Of a DNA stretch of 64,000 bases, positions 27,340-36,097 are shown piece by piece. The number at the start of each line of letters is the position of its first letter. Position 1 is the first letter of the stretch. The DNA is from Fusobacteriota bacterium (lineage in GTDB: Bacteria; Bacillota; TC1): assembly GCA_009773805.1 (NCBI GenBank), contig WTXA01000001.1:372001-436000 (forward strand), in the 5' to 3' direction. Both the position numbers and the translations under genes were made by a program. The notes beneath the pieces were generated by a model that saw only the letters and a list, made by a program, of their open reading frames with translations, was not told where the DNA came from and made no database searches.

Positions 27340-29970
27340 TTACAATATATTTTTAACTTCCATTAATGCTTGAGACAATTTTTCTGGTATCTTGCCCCCA
27401 GCTTGTGCCATATCCGGTCTACCACCACCGCCACCGCCAACAATTGGCGCTATTGCCTTTATTATACTACCTGCACTCACATTTTTGCTAATTAAATCTT
27501 TAGTTGCTGAAACTAACAGATTAACTTTGCCATTTTCCTTAGAGCCAAGTACCACTAGTACTGAACCTAGCTTATCTCTGTACATATCTGATATTTGTCT
27601 TAACTCCTCCATAGTCTTGCCATTAAACTCTTCTATTAACAAAGGTATACCGTTTATTTCTTCCACTTTATCAATAGATTTATTAACTGCAGTCTTAGCT
27701 AGTTCAGTATTTAATTTTTGCTTTTCTAGGTTAAGTTCTTTTATTTCCTTTTGTAAATTCTGTATTTTTTGTTGGATTTCCTTAGTTGGAACTTTTAACT
27801 GACCACTTAAAGCCTGTAACACCTGATCTAACTCTCTCGCTCTATTTATAGTTTCAAATCCTGTACAAGCTTCGATTCTACGCAAGCCTGCTCCAACACT
27901 GCTTTCACTTTGTATATTGAAACTTCCAATATGGCTAGTATTCTTAACATGTGTACCGCCACAAAATTCCATGGAAATATCACCCATAGTCACTACTCTT
28001 ACTTCATCACCATATTTTTCACCAAAAATGGCCATTGCACCAATCTTTTTAGCCTCTTCTACAGGTAATATGGAAGTTTCAACATCACCGTGAGCTAAAA
28101 TGTATTCATTGACTTTATCTTCAATCTTCTCTATTTCCATTTTAGTTAAATTTTCAAAGTGAGAAAAATCAAATCTTAAATATTTTTCATCAACAAAAGA
28201 ACCTTTTTGTGTTGCATGTTTACCCAATACTTCATTTAAAGCTCTGTGCAACAAGTGAGTTGCAGAATGATTTCTCATAATTGCTTCTCTTCTAAGTATA
28301 TTTAACTTTAATACTATTGTCTTCTTTATATCAAATTCATTAGTAAATTTAACTATGTGATATATTCTGCCATCTGTTGATTTCTTGGCGTCTAGAATCT
28401 CACCAATACATTGATCATCAAGATAAACTTTGCCAATATCTCCAATCTGACCACCACTTTCACCATAAAATGGTGTTTTTTGTGTAATTAGAATAAGATT
28501 CTGGTTAATATTTACCTTCTCAATTTTTTCACCATTAAGTGTGTAAACCCCAAGTATTACAGTTTCTTCTTCCATACTATCATAGCCAGTGAATACTGTA
28601 TCATCTAATTTAATAAATTCGTTAGCTAAAACCATATTTTGTTTGAAATCATTTTTACTGCTACTTGCTCTGGTTATTTCTTTTTGTTTTTCCATAGCTT
28701 TAATAAAGCCTTCTTTATCAAGTTTAAGATTGTTTTCTTTTAAAACATCCTCTGTTAGTTCTACAGGGAATCCATAAGTATCATAAAGTTGAAATGCTTC
28801 TTCACCAGACATAACTTTTCTGTTTTCCTGTTTCATTTCTCTTAGAATGTTTTCAGTCAGAGTTAAACCTTCTGTTAAGGTTTCAAGAAACCTTTCTTCT
28901 TCTACTTTCAAAACTTTTATTATGAAGTCTCTTTTTTCCACAAGTTCAGGAAATGCATTTTCCATTACTTCAATCAAGGTATCAACCAAAATATAAAGAA
29001 ATGGTTTATTTAAACCTAAGGTTTTACCATACCGAACAGCTCTTCTTAGGATTCGTCTTAAAATATATCCTCTACCTTCGTTACTAGGAAGTACTCCATC
29101 TGCTATTAAAAATGAACTTGATCTAATATGATCTGCTATAACTCTAAAAGGAAAACCACCATTACCACTAGAATATTTTAAGTTTACAAGTTCCTCTATT
29201 TTTTTTATTATTTGTTGAAATAAATCTGTTTCATAATTGCTATCAACCCCTTGCATTACTGCAGCAATTCTTTCTAGCCCCATTCCAGTATCTACACTTG
29301 GTTTAGGAAGTGGTGTTAGCATACCTTTTTCGTCTCTATTGAACTCCATAAAAACCAGGTTCCAAATTTCAGTTATTCTATCACATTCGCACTTTCCTAG
29401 ACCACATTCAGCTCCACAAGTATAACTATCCCCACGATCATAATGGATTTCAGTACATGGTCCACACGGTCCAACATCTCCCATTGACCAAAAATTATCC
29501 TTTTTTCCTAGTTTTACAATTCGATCAGGAGATATATCTGTATATTGCTTCCATAAATTTCCTGCTTCATCATCTTTTTCATATATTGTCACCCAAAGTT
29601 TTTCTTTTGGCAGTTTTAATTCTACTGTTAAGAATTCCCAAGCATATTCTATTGCTTCCTTTTTGAAATAGTCCCCAAAAGAGAAATTTCCTAGCATTTC
29701 AAAAAAAGTATGGTGTCTGGGAGTTCTACCTACTGCTTCAAAATCATTGTGTTTACCACTAATTCTCAAACACTTTTGTGATGAAGTTGCTCTTTTATAT
29801 GATCTTTCTTCCAAACCTAAAAAAACATTCTTAAATTGGACCATTCCAGCATTAACAAACATCAATGTAGGGTCCTCTGCTGGAATTAAGGATGAACTTG
29901 CAACTCTTTGATGTTGCTTTTGTTCAAAATATTTAAGAAATTTTTCTCTGATTTGTGCTGTACTATACAT
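27340..29970 (-). CDS. alaS: Alanyl-tRNA synthetase
   Basis: An 876-residue full-length AlaRS: class II catalytic core (FFEMLGNFSFGDYF near 86), tRNA-recognition domain, editing domain with the zinc ligands HSATHLLHRAL and CGGTH, and a C-terminal Ala domain ending in GGGGGGRPDMAQAGG. AAAGGAG precedes the ATG. No T-box precedes it: the gap to the spoVS terminator is only about 57 nt. First gene of the operon that ends with nusB. Confidence 0.97.
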   Translation of the reverse strand: MYSTAQIREKFLKYFEQKQHQRVASSSLIPAEDPTLMFVNAGMVQFKNVFLGLEERSYKRATSSQKCLRISGKHNDFEAVGRTPRHHTFFEMLGNFSFGDYFKKEAIEYAWEFLTVELKLPKEKLWVTIYEKDDEAGNLWKQYTDISPDRIVKLGKKDNFWSMGDVGPCGPCTEIHYDRGDSYTCGAECGLGKCECDRITEIWNLVFMEFNRDEKGMLTPLPKPSVDTGMGLERIAAVMQGVDSNYETDLFQQIIKKIEELVNLKYSSGNGGFPFRVIADHIRSSSFLIADGVLPSNEGRGYILRRILRRAVRYGKTLGLNKPFLYILVDTLIEVMENAFPELVEKRDFIIKVLKVEEERFLETLTEGLTLTENILREMKQENRKVMSGEEAFQLYDTYGFPVELTEDVLKENNLKLDKEGFIKAMEKQKEITRASSSKNDFKQNMVLANEFIKLDDTVFTGYDSMEEETVILGVYTLNGEKIEKVNINQNLILITQKTPFYGESGGQIGDIGKVYLDDQCIGEILDAKKSTDGRIYHIVKFTNEFDIKKTIVLKLNILRREAIMRNHSATHLLHRALNEVLGKHATQKGSFVDEKYLRFDFSHFENLTKMEIEKIEDKVNEYILAHGDVETSILPVEEAKKIGAMAIFGEKYGDEVRVVTMGDISMEFCGGTHVKNTSHIGSFNIQSESSVGAGLRRIEACTGFETINRARELDQVLQALSGQLKVPTKEIQQKIQNLQKEIKELNLEKQKLNTELAKTAVNKSIDKVEEINGIPLLIEEFNGKTMEELRQISDMYRDKLGSVLVVLGSKENGKVNLLVSATKDLISKNVSAGSIIKAIAPIVGGGGGGRPDMAQAGGKIPEKLSQALMEVKNIL

Positions 29971-29997
29971 TAATAATCTCCTTTGAAATATGTATTC

Positions 29998-30006
29998 ATT
30001 GTATCA
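29998..30006 (-). promoter_or_regulatory. Extended -10 promoter of alaS
   Basis: TGA-TACAAT on the - strand (-10 at 29998-30003), 27 nt upstream of the alaS ATG and just past the spoVS terminator. There is no good -35. Supported mainly by its location between a terminator and the first gene. Confidence 0.5.
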
Positions 30007-30027
30007 AAAATTATGTCCATAATCATT

Positions 30028-30051
30028 AAAAAACCACAGGAAATCCTGTAG
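30028..30051 (-). terminator. Intrinsic terminator after spoVS
   Basis: Stem CTACAGGA with TCCTGTGG (one G-U pair, loop of 2) followed by TTTTTT on the - strand, 23 nt past the spoVS stop. It ends the rny-ymdB-spoVS unit. Confidence 0.9.
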
Positions 30052-30074
30052 TTTTAATAACAATCTACTTTTTA

Positions 30075-30338
30075 CTATTTTCTAGCTTCAACTATTAGTT
30101 TTATAGCTGTTCTTTTTTCACCATCTATTTCTATATCAGTAAAAGCTGGCGTGCAGACTATATCTATACCACCTGGTGCAACAAAGCCTCTTGCAATAGC
30201 TATAGCCTTAATTGCTTGATTTAAAGCTCCAGCGCCTATAGTTTGTATTTCAACTGAACCACTTTCTCTAATCATTGCTGCTAATGCTCCAGCTACCAAA
30301 TTAGGTTTTGATGAAGTTGATACTTTTAAAACTTCCAT
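30075..30338 (-). CDS. spoVS: Stage V sporulation protein S
   Basis: An 87-residue Alba-like protein matching SpoVS over its full length (MEVLKVSTSSKPNLVAGALA). I chose ATG 30338, preceded by AAGGAGG; the frame is open a little further upstream without a ribosome site. SpoVS affects sporulation and septation in Bacillus, but homologues also occur in non-sporulating bacteria, so it does not prove that this organism forms spores. Typical partner of ymdB and rny. Confidence 0.95.
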   Translation of the reverse strand: MEVLKVSTSSKPNLVAGALAAMIRESGSVEIQTIGAGALNQAIKAIAIARGFVAPGGIDIVCTPAFTDIEIDGEKRTAIKLIVEARK

Positions 30339-30369
30339 TGTGACTGCCTCCTTATACATAAGTTCTTAA

Positions 30370-31149
30370 TCATATATCTTGGTTAATGATTTTATAACTT
30401 TTAACTTTATTGTCTGAATCTATTTCCAATTCAATACCATTTACATTGGCCAAGCCTTCTTCTGCAATTTCTAAGGCAAAAGGCATGCCTGTCAAGAAAT
30501 GGTTAATGATAACTTCCTTTTTAACACCTAGAATACTGGTTTTTGCTCCAACCATTCCTAAATCACTCATATAGAAAGTTTTATTGGGTAATAATTGACA
30601 ATCGTTAGTTTGTGTATGTGTATGCGTCCCTAAAACTGCTGAAACTTTTCCATCAAGAAAATATCCTAATGCTTTTTTTTCACTTGTAGCTTCTCCGTGA
30701 ATGTCAACAATTATCGTCTCACATTCACTTCTTAAGCCATTAAGTATTTCTTCTATTCGTCTAAATGGGCAGTCTAATGTTTTCATGAAAACTCTTCCAC
30801 AGACGTTTATAATTGCTATTTTTAAATTATTTTTTGTAAATATATGGAAACCTTTTCCTGGTGTACCCACTGGATAGTTGAGAGGCCGTATTATTTCTGG
30901 ATACTCTTTCAACTGCCCATATATTTCTCTTTTGTCAAATACATGGTTTCCGGTTGAAACACCGTCCACACCTATTTTTTTCACCTCTAAAAATTGTTTT
31001 TTGGTGATACCTTTTCCACCAGCAAGATTTTCTCCATTGGCGAAAATAAAGTCAACTTTATTGTCCTTTAAATAGCCTTCAAGAAAAGACTCTAAGGCAC
31101 GAACACCTTTTCTGCCTATTATATCACCAAAGTATAATATTTTCATCAT
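30370..31149 (-). CDS. YmdB family metallophosphoesterase
   Basis: A 259-residue calcineurin-like phosphoesterase of the YmdB family. All metal motifs are visible: GDIIGRKG, NGENLAGG, GNHVFDKRE and GTHTHTQTND. YmdB hydrolyses cyclic nucleotides in vitro and affects biofilm and motility decisions in Bacillus. It interacts genetically with RNase Y, whose gene lies 21 nt upstream. Two adjacent ATG codons (31149 and 31146) are possible starts. Confidence 0.93.
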   Translation of the reverse strand: MMKILYFGDIIGRKGVRALESFLEGYLKDNKVDFIFANGENLAGGKGITKKQFLEVKKIGVDGVSTGNHVFDKREIYGQLKEYPEIIRPLNYPVGTPGKGFHIFTKNNLKIAIINVCGRVFMKTLDCPFRRIEEILNGLRSECETIIVDIHGEATSEKKALGYFLDGKVSAVLGTHTHTQTNDCQLLPNKTFYMSDLGMVGAKTSILGVKKEVIINHFLTGMPFALEIAEEGLANVNGIELEIDSDNKVKSYKIINQDI

Positions 31150-31170
31150 TCAAACCAAATTTCTATTAAT

Positions 31171-32727
31171 TTACTTCGCATATTCTATTGATCTTGTTTC
31201 TCTGATTACCATTACTTTAATTTGTCCTGGATAATCCATTTCTGATTCAATTTCTTTAACAATAGCTCTTGTTAAATTGATGGCTTCTAAATCATCAATA
31301 GCTTCTGGCTTAACCATGATTCTTACTTCACGTCCTGCTTGAATAGCAAATGATTTTTCTACTCCTTCAAATCCATCAGCAATTTCTTCAAGTTTTTGTA
31401 ATCTCTTAATATAGGATTCCAATGTCTCTCTTCTTGCACCTGGTCTTGCAGCAGACAATGAATCGGCAATTTGGACAATAACTGCTTCCATAGTTTGGGC
31501 TTCAACATCTTCATGATGAGCTTCAACAGCATGAATTACAGCTGGATTTTCCTTATATTTTTGCAGAAGATTTACACCTATTTCTACATGTGTACCTTCT
31601 ATTTCATGATCTACACCTTTACCTATATCATGTAAAAGTCCTGCTCTTCTGGCTATGTCAGGATCTGCGCCCAGGTCATAAGCGAGATTCGCAGACAAAT
31701 GTGCTACTTCAAGTGAATGTTTAAGAATATTTTGTCCATAACTAGTTCTGTATTTCAATCTTCCGATTAATTTTACTAATTCAGGATGTATTCTACTGAT
31801 ACCAACTTCGAGCAATGCTTGCTCGCCGGCTTCCTTGATTTCCTTTTCAACTTCTAATTTTGCTTTTTCATATGTTTCTTCAATTCTACCAGGGTGTATA
31901 CGACCATCAGTTATTAGTTTCTCCAAGGTAATTCTTGCTATTTCTCTTCTAACAGGATCAAACCCAGAAAGAACAACTGCTTCAGGAGTATCATCAATAA
32001 TTAAATCTACACCAGTTAAAGTTTCTATTGTTCTGATGTTTCTACCTTCACGACCAATAATTCTACCCTTCATTTCATCATTTGGTAGTGATACTACATA
32101 AACAGTAGCTTCAGCAACATGGTCTGTAGCACATCTTTGTATTGCCCTTACAACTATTTCTTTCGCTTCTTTATCAGCTTCTTCTTTTGCTTTCTCTTTA
32201 ATTTCTTTAATTAAGACAGCAGTTTCTTGTCTAATTTCTTGTTCAACGTTGTTTAACAAGTATTCTTTGGCTTTTTCAACTGTAACACCAGAGATTTCTT
32301 GCAACTTTGTTAACTGTTCATCATGTAATTTTTTCGTTTTATCTGATAATTCTTCTACTATTTCTTCCTGTTTATGAATTGTTTCTTCTCTAGTATCTAA
32401 AGTGCTTTGCTTTTTGTCTAGCATATCTTCTTTATCATGCAATCTTTTTTCTACTTGACCCCACTCGCTTTTTCTATCTCTTTGCTCCTTGGTGATTTCT
32501 TCATGCATCTTTTCTTTCATTTTTTGTATTTGCTCTTTAGCTTCAATAATAGCTTCCTTTTGTTTGGTTATTGCTTCTTTTTGAGCTAATTCAACTATTT
32601 CATTCGCTTTTAAAGTAGCATTGTTCAATTTTCCTTCTGATAATGTTCTTCTGAAAAAATAACCTATTATAAATCCTATTATTATTGTAATTGCAGCTAT
32701 ACCTATTGGGATTAAAACTCCATTCAT
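31171..32727 (-). CDS. rny: Ribonuclease Y
   Basis: A 518-residue membrane-anchored endoribonuclease that starts mRNA decay in Firmicutes. It has an N-terminal membrane helix (about 5-27), a long coiled coil (30-200), a KH RNA-binding domain ([19 protein letters not shown] near 222-240) and an HD catalytic domain ([12 protein letters not shown] near 365). Start ATG 32727 is 7 nt after AAGGAGG. The gene is preceded by a long leader with its own terminator, described separately. Confidence 0.97.
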   Translation of the reverse strand: MNGVLIPIGIAAITIIIGFIIGYFFRRTLSEGKLNNATLKANEIVELAQKEAITKQKEAIIEAKEQIQKMKEKMHEEITKEQRDRKSEWGQVEKRLHDKEDMLDKKQSTLDTREETIHKQEEIVEELSDKTKKLHDEQLTKLQEISGVTVEKAKEYLLNNVEQEIRQETAVLIKEIKEKAKEEADKEAKEIVVRAIQRCATDHVAEATVYVVSLPNDEMKGRIIGREGRNIRTIETLTGVDLIIDDTPEAVVLSGFDPVRREIARITLEKLITDGRIHPGRIEETYEKAKLEVEKEIKEAGEQALLEVGISRIHPELVKLIGRLKYRTSYGQNILKHSLEVAHLSANLAYDLGADPDIARRAGLLHDIGKGVDHEIEGTHVEIGVNLLQKYKENPAVIHAVEAHHEDVEAQTMEAVIVQIADSLSAARPGARRETLESYIKRLQKLEEIADGFEGVEKSFAIQAGREVRIMVKPEAIDDLEAINLTRAIVKEIESEMDYPGQIKVMVIRETRSIEYAK

Positions 32728-32907
32728 CCTCTTTCCTCCTTAAAATAAAAAACATGTTAGATGAATATACCTAACATGTTAAAACGTAAAAAAGTTGTAT
32801 GCTCTCAGCATTGCTTTGATTTACCTCTTATTAACTTACAAATCATATATGTCATACTATACAATTATATAGTCAAGTTCTTTTTTACAAATATATATAT
32901 TCATCTA
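32728..32907 (-). promoter_or_regulatory. Long rny leader, candidate transcription attenuator
   Basis: About 180 nt of predicted untranslated RNA. It contains a small hairpin (ATGCT GAG AGCAT, 32799-32811) and ends in an intrinsic terminator directly before the rny ribosome site. The predicted 5' end (32896-32907) is perfectly complementary over 12 nt to the terminator loop and the first bases of its 3' arm (32758-32769). That allows a mutually exclusive antiterminator. No known riboswitch class is recognised. The sequence shows complementarity only; regulation is inferred. Confidence 0.6.
32742..32780 (-). terminator. Intrinsic terminator inside the rny leader
   Basis: A perfect 10-bp stem (AACATGTTAG with CTAACATGTT, 10-nt loop) followed by TTTTATTTT on the - strand. 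It ends only about 7 nt before AAGGAGG of rny. It would also stop any readthrough from recX. Confidence 0.85.
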
Positions 32908-32913
32908 TGATAT

Positions 32914-32942
32914 ATTTTAGAAAAAATACGCGTTATTGTCAA
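32914..32942 (-). promoter_or_regulatory. Promoter of rny
   Basis: TTGACA (32937-32942), exactly 17 nt, then TAAAAT (32914-32919) on the - strand. This is among the best sigma-A matches in the window. The predicted start near 32907 gives the 180-nt leader. Confidence 0.85.
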
Positions 32943-32953
32943 GAGTATATGCC

Positions 32954-33406
32954 TTATTCAAAATACTTATCTATTAGTTTTTTTATACTCTGATAAGTAA
33001 AACCCTTGTTTTGTAGTCTACTTATGATTTTTTCCTTCTGAATTGGTTTACTAGAGTTTAAATATCTTCTCATATGTTTATCTAGCATATCTTTTTCAAG
33101 CTCATCAAATTCTACTGTATTGAGCAGGGCTTTGATCTCATGATTATCAAAACCCTTACCCAGTAGATAGACTTCAATTTGTTTTTTACTTTTATTATTA
33201 GATATTTGAAAAGATATTAGTCTTTCAATTAGATTTTTATCATTTAGATAACCAATACCGAGATAATATTCTAATAATCCCTTTATTTCATCTAATTCAT
33301 AACCCTTTAGCAATAATTTTCTTTCTAGTTCCTTGACTCCATAATCTCTTTTTCCAAGAAGATACAAGGAATAATCTTTTATGCTACGCATTTTCCTTTT
33401 TATCAT
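32954..33406 (-). CDS. recX: Regulatory protein RecX
   Basis: A 150-residue RecX (three tandem three-helix repeats). Landmarks are [20 protein letters not shown], then [23 protein letters not shown] and a third repeat. RecX modulates RecA filaments. The frame starts at ATG 33406, overlapping recA by 23 nt. A second in-frame ATG at 33391 has AAGGA only about 3 nt upstream, so the start is uncertain. Cotranscription with recA is expected. Confidence 0.88.
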   Translation of the reverse strand: MIKRKMRSIKDYSLYLLGKRDYGVKELERKLLLKGYELDEIKGLLEYYLGIGYLNDKNLIERLISFQISNNKSKKQIEVYLLGKGFDNHEIKALLNTVEFDELEKDMLDKHMRRYLNSSKPIQKEKIISRLQNKGFTYQSIKKLIDKYFE

Positions 33407-34403
33407 CAGTGTTGAAGTTCAAGGCTTTCGCCATAACTTTAGCTTCAATTTCTTCAAGTAGCTCAGGATGTTGTCGCAAATAAACTCTCGAATTATCTCT
33501 CCCTTGACCTAGTTTTTCATCACCATAATTATACCAAGAGCCAGCTTTTTGAATTATATCTAAATCAGAAGCCATATCAAGAACACAGCCATCTTTAGTA
33601 ACTCCTTCACCGTACAAGATATCAAACTCAGCAACTTTAAATGGTGGTGCAACCTTATTTTTGACTATTTTCGCCCTAGTTCTTACGCCAATAATATCTA
33701 CACCTTTTTTAATATTCTCTATTTTCCTTACATCTATTCTGACTGAAGCATAAAATTTAAGAGCACGGCCACCTGTAGTTGTTTCAGGGCTTCCAAACAT
33801 GACTCCAATTTTTTCTCTTAATTGGTTAATAAATATAATAATGGTATTTGACTTGTTAACCACACCTGCAAGTTTTCTTAAGGCTTGAGACATCAGTCTC
33901 GCTTGTAACCCCATATGTGAGTCTCCCATTTCACCTTCAATTTCCGCTCTAGGAACAAGAGCTGCCACTGAATCAACTACTATAATATCTACTGCACCAC
34001 TTCTGACTAGAGCTTCAGCAATTTCTAATCCTTGTTCTCCCGTATCAGGTTGAGATACTAATAATTCATCAGTGTTAACTCCAAGATTCTTAGCGTAACT
34101 TGGATCCAATGAATGTTCAGCATCAATAAAAGCAGCGGTTCCACCATTTTTTTGAACTGAAGCAACAGCATGTAAAGAAACTGTAGTTTTACCTGAAGAT
34201 TCAGGTCCATAAATTTCTATGATTCTGCCTTTTGGATAGCCACCAATACCAATAGCTACATCTAATGGCAATATTCCAGAAGATACAGCTTCAACATTTC
34301 TATAGTTACCACCATCTCCAAGTTTCATTATACTTCCCTTGCCAAATTGTTTTTCTATTTGACTTAAGGTGATTTCCAGAACTTTTTCTTTGTCTTTTTC
34401 CAT
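33384..34403 (-). CDS. recA: Recombinase RecA
   Basis: A 339-residue RecA: Walker [10 protein letters not shown] near 68-76, the DNA-binding loops ([20 protein letters not shown] and GSPETTTGG), and the C-terminal domain. I chose ATG 34403, preceded by AGAGGAG, giving [24 protein letters not shown]. The frame stays open for 29 low-complexity Asn/Lys/Ile-rich codons to an ATG at 34490, which has no ribosome site. I see no GAAC-N4-GTTC type LexA box upstream. Confidence 0.96.
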   Translation of the reverse strand: MEKDKEKVLEITLSQIEKQFGKGSIMKLGDGGNYRNVEAVSSGILPLDVAIGIGGYPKGRIIEIYGPESSGKTTVSLHAVASVQKNGGTAAFIDAEHSLDPSYAKNLGVNTDELLVSQPDTGEQGLEIAEALVRSGAVDIIVVDSVAALVPRAEIEGEMGDSHMGLQARLMSQALRKLAGVVNKSNTIIIFINQLREKIGVMFGSPETTTGGRALKFYASVRIDVRKIENIKKGVDIIGVRTRAKIVKNKVAPPFKVAEFDILYGEGVTKDGCVLDMASDLDIIQKAGSWYNYGDEKLGQGRDNSRVYLRQHPELLEEIEAKVMAKALNFNTDDKKENA

Positions 34404-34497
34404 CTCATACTCCTCTTTCTTATTGCTAGTTTCATTTTTATTATTTGATTTTAATTTAATTTTATTAATGTTTATTTTATTTAAACACATTATAGTA

Positions 34498-34506
34498 ATT
34501 ATAACA
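34498..34506 (-). promoter_or_regulatory. Extended -10 promoter of recA
   Basis: TGT-TATAAT on the - strand (-10 at 34498-34503) with a weak TTAGAT-like -35 at 17-nt spacing. The start near 34491 gives an AT-rich leader of about 88 nt before the chosen ATG. Confidence 0.6.
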
Positions 34507-34600
34507 TAAAATCAAATACTATCTAACTAGTAATTTGTACTAATATGCTCAATAATCATTAAAAAAACTGATTTTAAACTTGTTTTTAACTTATTTATAT

Positions 34601-34629
34601 TTACAAATTTCTTTATTATAGTATATAAT
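34601..34629 (+). promoter_or_regulatory. Promoter of metA
   Basis: TTACAA (34601-34606), 17 nt, TATAAT (34624-34629). The predicted start near 34636 coincides with the 5' edge of the SAM-I aptamer. It is divergent from the recA promoter. Confidence 0.8.
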
Positions 34630-34635
34630 TAAAAT

Positions 34636-34735
34636 AATCATCAAGAGAGGTGAAGGGATAGGCCCTATGATACCTCAGCAACCTGCAATTGCAAGGTGCT
34701 AAATCCTACAGTTTGACTGCAAGATGGGATGTATA
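34636..34735 (+). promoter_or_regulatory. SAM-I (S-box) riboswitch aptamer
   Basis: Carries the S-box core in order: ATCAAGAGAGGTGAAGGGAT, AGGCCCTATGA, CAGCAACC and AAGGTGCTAAATCC, then GATGGGAT closing P1. S-adenosylmethionine binding to this class turns off methionine biosynthesis genes by favouring a terminator. AAGATG at 34721-34726 can instead pair with CATCTT at 34749-34754, around an ATAATT/AATTAT stem, as antiterminator. It therefore controls metA. Confidence 0.95.
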
Positions 34736-34749
34736 ATTTTTGAATTATC

Positions 34750-34775
34750 ATCTTCCTGTGGGAAGATTTTTTTTT
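34750..34775 (+). terminator. SAM-controlled terminator of the metA leader
   Basis: ATCTTCC and GGAAGAT (loop TGTG) form a 7-bp stem followed by a run of nine T residues. Its 5' arm overlaps the antiterminator partner of the riboswitch, giving the standard on/off switch. Confidence 0.93.
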
Positions 34776-34806
34776 GAGATTAAAGCTATAACCTAAGGAG
34801 GTAATT

Positions 34807-35724
34807 ATGAGCCCAGTTATTATACCAGAACATTTACCCGCTACCGAGAAATTAAATAATGAAAATATATTTGTTATGAATAAAAAAAGAGCTACAACAC
34901 AAGACATAAGACCTTTACAAGTTCTTATACTTAATCTAATGCCTACAAAAATCGTAACAGAAACTCAAATACTTAGACTTTTAAGTAACAATCTAATACA
35001 AATTGAATTAACTTTCATGCAAATGGCTTCATATGAGTCCAAGAACACACCTAAGAGCCACTTAGATTCATTTTATTCCACTTTTCATGATGTCTATGAT
35101 AAACGTTTTGATGCTATGATAGTTACAGGTGCTCCAATTGAGCTTATGGAATTTGAAGATGTTGATTATTGGAGAGAATTTACAGATATTCTTGATTGGG
35201 CACACGAAAAAATCTATTCATGTATGTTTATCTGTTGGTCTGCTCAAGCTGCCTTGTATCACTATTATGGAATTAACAAAAGAACTTTAAACGAAAAGGT
35301 TTCGGGAATATATAACCATAAAGTAATTAACAAGACTGCTAAGTTAACTAGAGGTTTTGATGATTATTTTGATGCTCCACATTCAAGAAATACAGAAATT
35401 ATAAGAGAACAACTACTAGAAAATGAAGATATCGAAATTATCGCTGAATCAGAACTAGTTGGCCCTCACATAATAGCATCAAAAGATCGCCGAAGATTAT
35501 TCATTACTGGTCACCCAGAATATGATAAAGATACTCTTAATACTGAATATATTAGAGATGTTAACAAGGGCCTTGATATTAAAGTGCCACACTCTTACTA
35601 TATAGAAGATAAGCCTGAAAATGGCATCAACGTAACTTGGAGAAGTCATGCTAATCTACTATACGCAAATTGGATTAACTATTACGTATATCAAGAAACT
35701 GATTTTGATTTAAACAAAAAATAA
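34807..35724 (+). CDS. metA: Homoserine O-acyltransferase MetA, predicted acetyl-CoA specific
   Basis: A 305-residue MetA that activates homoserine for methionine synthesis. The catalytic Cys is C143 in FICWSAQAAL, with H236 and E238 in TGHPEYD. At the position of E. coli Gly111 (TGAPLG) this protein has Glu112 (TGAPIE). In characterised MetA enzymes that Glu selects acetyl-CoA over succinyl-CoA, so the product is probably O-acetylhomoserine despite the common succinyltransferase name. Start ATG 34807 follows AAGGAGG. Controlled by the upstream SAM-I riboswitch. Confidence 0.95.
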   Translation: MSPVIIPEHLPATEKLNNENIFVMNKKRATTQDIRPLQVLILNLMPTKIVTETQILRLLSNNLIQIELTFMQMASYESKNTPKSHLDSFYSTFHDVYDKRFDAMIVTGAPIELMEFEDVDYWREFTDILDWAHEKIYSCMFICWSAQAALYHYYGINKRTLNEKVSGIYNHKVINKTAKLTRGFDDYFDAPHSRNTEIIREQLLENEDIEIIAESELVGPHIIASKDRRRLFITGHPEYDKDTLNTEYIRDVNKGLDIKVPHSYYIEDKPENGINVTWRSHANLLYANWINYYVYQETDFDLNKK

Positions 35725-35731
35725 AATATTA

Positions 35732-35760
35732 TTGCTTTTAGTATATTTCAATGCTATAAT
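35732..35760 (+). promoter_or_regulatory. Promoter of rpsT
   Basis: TTGCTT (35732-35737), 17 nt, TATAAT (35755-35760) with an extended TGC. No terminator separates it from metA, so some readthrough from metA is possible. Confidence 0.75.
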
Positions 35761-35797
35761 TACTGTTGTAGTTTAAGTATTTTAGGGAGGTGAAGGA

Positions 35798-36052
35798 ATG
35801 GCAAATATAAAGTCATCAAAAAAACGTGCTTTGTTAGCTGAACAAAGAAATATTGTAAATTCTCAAATGAGATCAGCTATGAGAAATCAAGTTAAGAAGT
35901 GTAACACTGCTATTGCAGCAAGTGATGAAAATAAAGAGACAATTTTAAACAAAACCATTAGCGTTATTGATAAAATGGCTCAAAAAGGCATCATTCATAC
36001 AAAGACAGCTGGTAGAAAAATCTCCCGTTTACAAAAAAAATTCAACGTATAA
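35798..36052 (+). CDS. rpsT: 30S ribosomal protein S20
   Basis: An 84-residue S20, Lys/Arg/Ala rich and helical (MANIKSSKKRALLAEQRN at the start; HTKTAGRKISRLQKKFN at the end). It binds 16S rRNA early in 30S assembly. GGGAGGTGA lies upstream of the ATG. It is convergent with holA, the usual Firmicutes arrangement. Confidence 0.97.
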   Translation: MANIKSSKKRALLAEQRNIVNSQMRSAMRNQVKKCNTAIAASDENKETILNKTISVIDKMAQKGIIHTKTAGRKISRLQKKFNV

Positions 36053-36070
36053 TAATAAATAAAAAATTTA

Positions 36071-36097
36071 AGCCTTCTTTTATAGAAGGCTTTTTTT
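36071..36097 (+). terminator. Terminator between rpsT and holA, probably bidirectional
   Basis: AGCCTTC and GAAGGCT with a 7-nt loop form the stem. T7 follows on the + strand for rpsT; on the - strand the stem is followed by a TAAATTTTTT tail that can serve holA. The + strand tail runs up to the holA stop. Confidence 0.92.

Noticed and set aside
27392-27802. 136-codon open frame on the + strand antisense to alaS
   Set aside because: The composition (Pro-rich from antisense Gly codons) is a shadow of the alaS C-terminal domain. No ribosome site.
29971-30060. T-box leader for alaS
   Set aside because: The gap after the spoVS terminator is too short and has no AAGGTGG-type T-box sequence. Only valS has one in this window.
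34404-34490. 29-codon N-terminal extension of RecA as part of the protein
   Set aside because: No ribosome site before ATG 34490, low-complexity AT-driven composition, and a clear AGAGGAG before the conserved start at 34403.
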